From positions 62,001-126,000 of the IMG/VR virus record IMGVR_UViG_3300042934_001067: a stretch of DNA of 64,000 nt; one strand, given 5' to 3'. The DNA is from a virus. Under the pieces are notes generated by a model. That model did no database searches, was not told the origin of the DNA, and saw only the letters and a list, made by a program, of their open reading frames with translations. Every line of letters starts with the position of its first letter. The stretch's first letter is position 1. The position numbers and the translations under genes were made by a program. Shown here piece after piece: positions 55,355-61,123 of this stretch.

Positions 55355-56199
55355 GCGGCGAAACCGATCTTGACGGAGCAGGTGCTGGCGGGGCACTTGC
55401 GGGCTGCTGCCTTGGCGGTGCAGCAGGCGACGGGTGGCGGAGTTCCCATCTCGACGTACTGTCTGACGGCGCGGTACTTCGCTTCCAGGCGGGCGATGTA
55501 GAGGTCGTCGCGCGGGATGGTGAACTCGACCATCTTCCATCCGTCGCTCATGGCGAGGAAGAGAATCAGGGCCTTCGTTTTCCCGGTGAGGGCCATGTAC
55601 TCCTGGGCCTGGCCGTAGTAGTAGGGCCACTTGAGCCTGAAGGCGTCCAGGTCGTTGCTTTCGATCCCGCGCAAGGCGGCGGGAGCGGAGGTCTTGAGGT
55701 CGAAGATCGCGGCGCCGGGCTCGCACCAGCCGGGGATGTCGAGGAGGCCGTCCATGTGACCGCGCCGTCCGAGGAGGTCGTCACGTACGCCCCACTCGTC
55801 GCACTTCCCCTTGCCCTTGCCGTGGGGCTTGCCACAGCAGACGCAGGTGCCCTTCGGCGGAACGAGGAGACCCATCTTGATCATGACGGTCTGGACGACC
55901 TCGTGCATGATCGTGCCGACCAGGACGGACATCCGGGGGCCGTAGTCCCACTCCGGCTCGATCCACTTCTCTGGGTGGGCGAGGTAGTAGTACAGCTTCC
56001 GCTCGTCCATCGTGGGATGGGTCGAGGGGTGGAACCAGCCGTCGGGCTCACGCTTGGCGGCGTAGGACTCCAGGCGGACCACGAAGTTCTTGGGGAACGC
56101 GCACTGCTGGACGGCGTTTTCAATCAGCGGTACGAGGACCAGCTTCTGGCTGTCGGCGACGACTCGCCGGAAGCTGGGGGTGAAGACGGGGGCGGCCAC
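55351..56199 (-). CDS. Cas4/RecB-like PD-(D/E)XK exonuclease
   Basis: 282 residues, GTG start after AAGGGAGCC. Motifs: H99 (GTIMHEVVQ), D150 (GHMDGLLDI), D167-L-K169 (IFDLKTSAP), QAQEYM near 197. Cys pairs CVCCGK mid-protein and CC...C...C at the C-terminus fit an iron-sulfur or zinc site typical of Cas4/AddB-like enzymes. Phage Cas4-like nucleases process DNA ends for recombination; fits beside RecA and two resolvases. Overlaps the preceding membrane protein gene by 80 bases. Confidence 0.82.
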   Translation of the reverse strand: MAAPVFTPSFRRVVADSQKLVLVPLIENAVQQCAFPKNFVVRLESYAAKREPDGWFHPSTHPTMDERKLYYYLAHPEKWIEPEWDYGPRMSVLVGTIMHEVVQTVMIKMGLLVPPKGTCVCCGKPHGKGKGKCDEWGVRDDLLGRRGHMDGLLDIPGWCEPGAAIFDLKTSAPAALRGIESNDLDAFRLKWPYYYGQAQEYMALTGKTKALILFLAMSDGWKMVEFTIPRDDLYIARLEAKYRAVRQYVEMGTPPPVACCTAKAAARKCPASTCSVKIGFAA

Positions 56200-56623
56200 C
56201 GGGGGCTCCCTTCTCTTGCTGCAGGTCGTCCGCCTTCTCGGGGTAGAGGGCGGCGACGCGGCTGGCCCGGACGAGGAACGAGGCGGCGGCGACATGGTGG
56301 CCGCCGTGGGCGTCGGGCAGGACGAGCTTGGCCATCTCCAGGGCCAGGTCCTCGACGGTCTTCTCCTTCGCCTCGGCCTTGTCGCTGCTCGCCCACGACA
56401 CCCAGTTCCAGGTGTAGAGGGCGAGCTTGATGACGGCGACGGCGAGGAAGCCCCACTGGAAGGTGGCGAGCGAGTAGACGATCCAGACGGCCTGGGTGAA
56501 CATCGCCCAGAGCCAGCCGACAGCCTTCTTCTTGCCGACGGCGCGCAGGGCGACGAGGCCGACGAGGTCGATGCCGCCGAGGATGTAGTTCCAGGCGTCG
56601 TCGAGGTTCACGTGCAGGTTCAC
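56120..56623 (-). CDS. PnuC-like small membrane protein
   Basis: 167 residues, GTG start (VNLHVNLDDAWNYI). Three hydrophobic helices between ~20 and 85: LGGIDLVGLVALRAVG, GWLWAMFTQAVWIVYSLATFQW, FLAVAVIKLALYTWNWVSW. This resembles half of a PnuC-type transporter, which carries nicotinamide riboside. The C-terminal half is cytoplasmic and its last ~27 residues overlap the next gene. Short for a full PnuC (~220), so substrate and activity are uncertain. Confidence 0.6.
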   Translation of the reverse strand: MNLHVNLDDAWNYILGGIDLVGLVALRAVGKKKAVGWLWAMFTQAVWIVYSLATFQWGFLAVAVIKLALYTWNWVSWASSDKAEAKEKTVEDLALEMAKLVLPDAHGGHHVAAASFLVRASRVAALYPEKADDLQQEKGAPGGRPRLHPQLPASRRRQPEAGPRTAD

Positions 56624-56655
56624 AGGGGGCTCATTTCGCTGATGGGGTTGATGGG

Positions 56656-57114
56656 TTATGCGGCCTCGTGGAGCAGGCGTTGTGCGAGCTGCGCGATGAC
56701 GGGGATGCAGCGCGGGTTGGCATCGACGAGGGCTTCGAGGATGGGCTTGGCCTTGTGCCAGCGTTCGGCGTCCTCGCGCATCTCGGCGAAGTCGAGGAGG
56801 TCGCAGACGGCGAGGTCGGCGTGGACTTCGAGAGAGGCGTTGTTGTAGAAGCGCAGGGCCAGCATGGGGCGTTCGCCGCTGGCCTGCTCTCCTGCCTTCT
56901 CCCACATGGCGCGGGTGACGCTGATGGACTTGGCCAGGGTGGACTTGCCGTCGACAGCGAAGGCGAAAGTGCAGGCCGTGTGGTCGTGCTTGGCGTCCAT
57001 CTGATCGCGCCACTGGTTCCCGCTCCCCCGGGTACGACGCATGCCGAGTACCTCGGCCAGCCGCTCCTCATGGGTGTCACCCATGCGCTTGTTGAGGCCC
57101 TTGTCGGTGGTCAC
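56656..57114 (-). CDS. Hjc-like PD-(D/E)XK junction resolvase
   Basis: 152 residues. EERLAEVLGMRRTRGSGN resembles the Hjc N-terminus, followed by D-containing QMDAKHD and VDGKST (a D/ExK motif), then KSISVTRAMWEKAGEQA, the helix typical of archaeal-type Holliday junction resolvases. Catalytic E in the N-terminal helix fits. Distinct from the RuvC-like protein. Overlaps the stop of the upstream membrane protein gene. Confidence 0.72.
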   Translation of the reverse strand: MTTDKGLNKRMGDTHEERLAEVLGMRRTRGSGNQWRDQMDAKHDHTACTFAFAVDGKSTLAKSISVTRAMWEKAGEQASGERPMLALRFYNNASLEVHADLAVCDLLDFAEMREDAERWHKAKPILEALVDANPRCIPVIAQLAQRLLHEAA

Positions 57115-57548
57115 TTGCCCGGGTACTCCTCTGCGCAGAGGAGCTTGGCGGGCTGGTGCCAGTACCAGATCTCCGCGCCGTCCTCAATCGGCCGATCGTG
57201 GCAGGCGCAGTGCTCGACGGGGACGTCCTCGCCGTGCATGTAGACCAGGCGGGTCGGCGGGAAGGTGGGGTCGATCGGCAGGGGTTCCCTCGGCTGAGGG
57301 TCTTGGGGGAGGAAGTGGGACACGATGCGCCAGACGATGCCTCCGGCCACAACGCCGAGTCCCAGGGCGGTCGCGATGAGCAGGGTTCCGAGGCGGAATC
57401 CCTCCGTGTCGGCGGCGGCGCCGATGTCGAACTCGTCGTGCAGCTCGTACCAGGCGGTGGCGAGGACGAACAGGATGACCCCTGCACTGGCGTAGAAGAA
57501 GGTCTCGGTGCCGGTGGCGGCCCAGGCACGCTTCAGGGTCTTCTTCAT
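57111..57548 (-). CDS. Membrane protein with C-terminal Cys/His domain
   Basis: 145 residues. Basic start, two hydrophobic helices (ETFFYASAGVILFVLATAWY, TLLIATALGLGVVAGGIVW), then a cytoplasmic part with VEHCACHDRPIEDGAEIWYW and LCAEE. CxCH plus C suggests metal binding. Coupled to RecA upstream and Hjc downstream; might anchor the recombination machinery at the membrane. Confidence 0.72.
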   Translation of the reverse strand: MKKTLKRAWAATGTETFFYASAGVILFVLATAWYELHDEFDIGAAADTEGFRLGTLLIATALGLGVVAGGIVWRIVSHFLPQDPQPREPLPIDPTFPPTRLVYMHGEDVPVEHCACHDRPIEDGAEIWYWHQPAKLLCAEEYPGK

Positions 57549-58672
57549 GCTGCGGCCTCCGTGATCTCACCGGTGGTGGTGTTGACGCCGTCGGGGGCGT
57601 CGTCGTAGGTGACCTCGTGGTCGTCCTTGATGTCGCTGGAGATGGCCTCCAGGGCCTTGAGGCGGACCTGCTCGACCAGCTCGGGCCGCTCGGCGATGGC
57701 GGCCTCGACGCCGGGGCGTCCGCCCTTGACGGTGGTGCCGTCGGGCATCTCGTAGGAGACGGTGGACAGGCGCTTGATGGCGCCGGTGGCGATGCCGAGG
57801 GTGATGGCCTCGTCGGCGCGGTCGATGCCGACGGGGCCGTACTTGCTGCTGGCCTTGTTGAAGAACCAGTAGTCGGCGACGCGGCCCTGGGGGGCGAGCT
57901 TGTTCCGCTCGACCTTGGCGCGAATCTGGCGGCCGACCTCCAGCTCGGCGGGGGCCTTGGAGACGGCGTCCGAAATGGAGACCTTCTTCGTGGGCTCGCC
58001 GGTGCGGCTCATCTTGATCTTGGTGGTGGTGTTGTACTTCAGGGCCGACGGCCCGGCGGACTTCTGGCCGCCGCGCGGGTTGCCGATGTCGGCCCGGTAC
58101 TGGTTCACGAAGATCACGGCGGCGTTCTGCTCGCGGCACAGGCCCGCGACACGCTTGACCATGCGGGAGATGACCTGCGAGTTCTTGCCCATGGCGGAGT
58201 CCTCGGCGCGCTTCTCGAAGGCGGCCTTGGACTCCATGCCGCCGACGGAGTCGACGGTGACGAGGCAGATCAGACCGTCGCGCAGCAGCATGCTGATCTG
58301 GTCGGAGACGTCCTCGGAGTGGTCCGGGTAGACGTGGATGAAGCGGTCCTCGTCGAGGTCGAGGCCGAGGAGGGCGGCCCACTCGAAGTCGAAGGACTGC
58401 TCCATGTCGATGACCGCGACGCCCCGGTCGGGGAACTTCTTCTGGGCGTCGACCATGGCGAGGATCGTCTGGGTGGTCTTGCCCATGCCCTCGGGGCCGA
58501 CGATCTCGTGGGTGCGCTTGAGGGCGAAGCCGCCGCCGAGGGCGTAGTCGAGGGTGAGGGATCCGCTGGAGATGAAGTCGGGGCGGGTCATGGTGTCGCG
58601 TCGGGTGACGCGGTCGCCGTAGACCTTGGTGAGGTCGGCGCGCAGCTTGGCGAGGCGGGACTTGGGCGGCAT
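57545..58672 (-). CDS. recA: RecA-family recombinase
   Basis: 375 residues. Walker A GPEGMGKTT (59-67), Walker B-like AVIDMEQ (~86-92), VTVDSVGGMESK, and the loop region NQYRADIGNPRGG (NQ.R..IG) are those of RecA. It forms DNA-bound filaments for strand exchange; phage copies drive recombination-dependent replication. Divergent from host RecA by length and C-terminal tail. ATG with a CCGCCAGGGAG leader. Heads the coupled group with Hjc, membrane proteins and the exonuclease. Confidence 0.9.
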   Translation of the reverse strand: MPPKSRLAKLRADLTKVYGDRVTRRDTMTRPDFISSGSLTLDYALGGGFALKRTHEIVGPEGMGKTTQTILAMVDAQKKFPDRGVAVIDMEQSFDFEWAALLGLDLDEDRFIHVYPDHSEDVSDQISMLLRDGLICLVTVDSVGGMESKAAFEKRAEDSAMGKNSQVISRMVKRVAGLCREQNAAVIFVNQYRADIGNPRGGQKSAGPSALKYNTTTKIKMSRTGEPTKKVSISDAVSKAPAELEVGRQIRAKVERNKLAPQGRVADYWFFNKASSKYGPVGIDRADEAITLGIATGAIKRLSTVSYEMPDGTTVKGGRPGVEAAIAERPELVEQVRLKALEAISSDIKDDHEVTYDDAPDGVNTTTGEITEAAA

Positions 58673-58699
58673 GCAGGATCTCCCTGGCGGTAGAGCGGA

Positions 58700-58918
58700 T
58701 CAGGCTTGCGGCGTGTTGGCGATGGCCTGTGTGAAGGCTTCACCGAGGCTCCTGCGGGCCGTTCGGAGGTGGCCGATATGTGCTCCCGCCTCGTCGAGCT
58801 TGTCGAGGAAGGCCATCGCCTTGCGGTAGCCGTCGACCAGCTGTGCGTCAGCGGCCTGGTGAAGTAGGGCCAGGTCGGCCGTAGCGGTCTCGGGGGTCGG
58901 CTTTTCGATGGAGGACAC
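58700..58918 (-). CDS. Small hypothetical protein
   Basis: 72 residues, GTG start with AAGGAG in the CCCGCCAAGGAG leader. Entirely helical (ATADLALLHQAADAQLVDGYRKAMAFLDKLDE). Might be a regulator or subunit; no family recognised. Confidence 0.66.
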   Translation of the reverse strand: MSSIEKPTPETATADLALLHQAADAQLVDGYRKAMAFLDKLDEAGAHIGHLRTARRSLGEAFTQAIANTPQA

Positions 58919-58991
58919 GTGGCTCCTTGGCGGGAGGAGTGGTCAGCTGTGGCGGTCAGCTGTTGGCCAATGGCGGTTGGCTGAATGCAGC

Positions 58992-59606
58992 TTACGCCGC
59001 GCGACTGACAGGGGCGCCGTCGAGGACGGTGCGGGCCTGCCCGGCGTCCCACTCCAGGGCCATCTCGATGAGGGCGAGGCGCTTGAGCATGTACTTCTCG
59101 CTGTTGTAGTCGCCGGGCGGGGCGGTGCGGGGGTCGCCGTAGACGCGGCCCTCCTCCAGGCGCATGACGGTCTTGCTGGTGGACTTGATGGCGTAGGCGA
59201 AGACGTTGCGGGTCATCTTCAGGGCGAGGCGGCTGGTCTGGATGGCCTTGCCGAGGCGGGTCCAGGCGGCCTGGCTGTACTCGGAGCGGTCCGGGGTGAA
59301 CCCTTCGGTGGAGGGGCTCCAGGTGGGGGCCGACATGACCTTGATGGACTGGTCGACGGTCTCCCGGGCAGTGCCCTCGTCCCAGTCGAGGACGTAGTCG
59401 AGCTGCAGGAGTTCGAGGCGGCCGAGGGCTTCGGCGACGTCGGGCGGGATGAAGCCGGACTCCAGGGCGGCGTACTCGCGGACGGAGAGGCCGACCTGGA
59501 GAGCGACCTTGGCCTGAGAGAGGCCGAGCTGGGTGCGGCGCTCGTGGGCCTTGACGCCGAGGAAGCCCCAGTAGGGGTGGCGGATGGAGGGGATGAAGCT
59601 GGCCAT
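58992..59606 (-). CDS. Dual XRE-like helix-turn-helix protein
   Basis: 204 residues with two related HTH units: ~19-60 (RTQLGLSQAKVALQVGLSVREYAALESG) and ~125-160 (LGKAIQTSRLALKMTRNVFAYAIKSTSKTVMRLEEG). Each is followed by an acidic helix ending in a WD-containing segment (LDWDEGTARETVD, EWDAGQARTVLDG), indicating internal duplication. Such tandem-HTH proteins could bind a palindrome as a pseudo-dimer. It is a candidate for the regulator of the palindromic promoters. ATG with AAGGAG. Confidence 0.78.
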   Translation of the reverse strand: MASFIPSIRHPYWGFLGVKAHERRTQLGLSQAKVALQVGLSVREYAALESGFIPPDVAEALGRLELLQLDYVLDWDEGTARETVDQSIKVMSAPTWSPSTEGFTPDRSEYSQAAWTRLGKAIQTSRLALKMTRNVFAYAIKSTSKTVMRLEEGRVYGDPRTAPPGDYNSEKYMLKRLALIEMALEWDAGQARTVLDGAPVSRAA

Positions 59607-59622
59607 GACGGCTCCTTCGGGA

Positions 59623-60090
59623 CTACTCGCCGCTGGGGGCGTGGGGCAGGGAGGCGGCGTTGGCGACGGTGTCGAGAGCCTCGATGATGGCCTCGGCGTC
59701 CTGGTCGACGAAGATCTTCTCCGCGAGGCTGCGCTTGCGGTCGGGGTCCTCGGGGAGCGGCTCCAAGACCCGGCTCATCCAGGTACCGCAGCGGGTGCAG
59801 AATCCGGCGCCGTTGCGGTACTTGCGGCGCTCGAAGGGGCCGTGGGGCTTGCCGGTGCCGTCGCAGGCTGTGAAGGTCTGGTACTGCTTCCAGCACTTCT
59901 CCTCGGCCTCGGCGAGGGACTTGCCCTCGCCGCGCAGGAAGGTGCCGCCGGGGAACGCTTCGAAGAAGGCGGTCTGGTAGGCGCCGCCCGGCCCGCCGAC
60001 CACGACGCCGCGTTCGCCGCCCTGGATGAAGACGTCGTCGGGCCAGTCGTGCTGGGCTTCGGTGCGGGTGTTCTTGATCAGTCGGGCCAT
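59623..60090 (-). CDS. Hypothetical zinc-binding protein
   Basis: 155 residues. YQTFTACDGTGKPHGPFERR, then FCTRCGTWMSR, gives a Cys/His metal site; the N-terminal part is beta-rich (DDVFIQGGERGVVVGGPGG). ATG with CTGGAGG. C-terminal acidic helices. No family recognised. Confidence 0.72.
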   Translation of the reverse strand: MARLIKNTRTEAQHDWPDDVFIQGGERGVVVGGPGGAYQTAFFEAFPGGTFLRGEGKSLAEAEEKCWKQYQTFTACDGTGKPHGPFERRKYRNGAGFCTRCGTWMSRVLEPLPEDPDRKRSLAEKIFVDQDAEAIIEALDTVANAASLPHAPSGE

Positions 60091-60112
60091 GGCGGCGCCT
60101 CCAGAGGGTGAG

Positions 60113-60691
60113 TCAGTTCTTGATCTTGGTCTTGCCGAGCGGGACGGCGTCCTTGAACTGCGGCAGGTCCATCGGCTCGGAGTAGAGGAAGTACGACTGG
60201 TTCGCGCCGACGCTCCACTCGACGTAGGCGCCGCTCTCGGCGTCCTCGCCGTAGTACGAGGTGCAGTTGGACTGGCTGGAGTAGGTGCCGTCCATGGAGG
60301 GGCCCTGGACGACCATGTCGCCGTCGTACTGGCCGAGGTCACCGCGCGTCTTGGTCTCCGGCGGGAGGAGGCTGACGCAGTAGGTGACGGGCAGCCCCTT
60401 GAGGACGTAGTAGCCGTACTGGCCGTTGGCGTTCTGGATGTAGACGTAGGACAGCTTGTTGGCCTGCTTGCCCCAGGTCTTGATCCAGAAGTTCTTCGTC
60501 TCGCGGGTCGGCGAGTAGTCGAGCTTCGCGGCGGGCTGCTTGGCGACCAGCTCGTCGTAGTTGCTGTTGCGGGCCTTGTTCTCCTTCGACCGCGAGGAGG
60601 GCTTGGACTCCTCCTCGCAGGCGGTGAGGCCGACGGCGAGGAAGACGACCGCGAGGGCGGCGAGGATGCGGTGGGTCAGGCGGCTGCGCAC
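60113..60691 (-). CDS. Lipoprotein
   Basis: 192 residues, GTG start. Signal peptide RILAALAVVFLAVGL with lipobox LTAC, then a charged linker (EEESKPSSRSKENKARN) and a beta-rich extracytoplasmic domain with two Cys (PVTYCVSLLPP, QSNCTSYY). Phage lipoproteins of this kind often block superinfection, which is a hypothesis here. Overlaps the upstream gene by 16 bases. Confidence 0.78.
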   Translation of the reverse strand: MRSRLTHRILAALAVVFLAVGLTACEEESKPSSRSKENKARNSNYDELVAKQPAAKLDYSPTRETKNFWIKTWGKQANKLSYVYIQNANGQYGYYVLKGLPVTYCVSLLPPETKTRGDLGQYDGDMVVQGPSMDGTYSSQSNCTSYYGEDAESGAYVEWSVGANQSYFLYSEPMDLPQFKDAVPLGKTKIKN

Positions 60692-61113
60692 TGGGTCTCC
60701 TGGATGTTCAGGTCGAGGGTGTAGGGGAGGTCGGTGTCCTGGAAGGCCTGCCGGTGGTTCTGGGAGGCCTTGGAGTTGTAGGAGGTGATGGAGTCCGCCC
60801 GGGCGTTGCGCTGGGCGGTGATGACCTGCTGGAGCTTCTCCGCGCGGTCCTGGGAGGGCTTGGTGGCCAGCTCGGTCTCGGCGTTCTTGATGGCGGCCTC
60901 GGCGGTCTGGACGGAGGCGCAGAGGTCGAAGAACTCCTCGTAGCTGCCGATACGGAAGTCGCCGTTGGCGACGGTCTTCTCCCGGACGTCGGCCGCGCCG
61001 CGCAGGTCGGCGGTGGCCCACCTGATGCCGAAGGTCACGGTGGTGATGGCGGCGATGCCGAAGGACACCCAGGCGATGATCTTGATCAGAAGGCGACGGT
61101 CGGATCTGTCCAC
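60676..61113 (-). CDS. Membrane-anchored coiled-coil protein
   Basis: 145 residues. Basic start, one membrane helix at ~10-30 (IKIIAWVSFGIAAITTVTFG), then a long helical, coiled-coil-like region with VQTAEAAIKNAETELATKPSQDRAEKLQQV and two Cys. Topology suggests anchoring outside the membrane. Sits between dnaE and the lipoprotein gene. Confidence 0.76.
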   Translation of the reverse strand: MDRSDRRLLIKIIAWVSFGIAAITTVTFGIRWATADLRGAADVREKTVANGDFRIGSYEEFFDLCASVQTAEAAIKNAETELATKPSQDRAEKLQQVITAQRNARADSITSYNSKASQNHRQAFQDTDLPYTLDLNIQETQCAAA

Positions 61114-61123
61114 GGTGGGCTCC

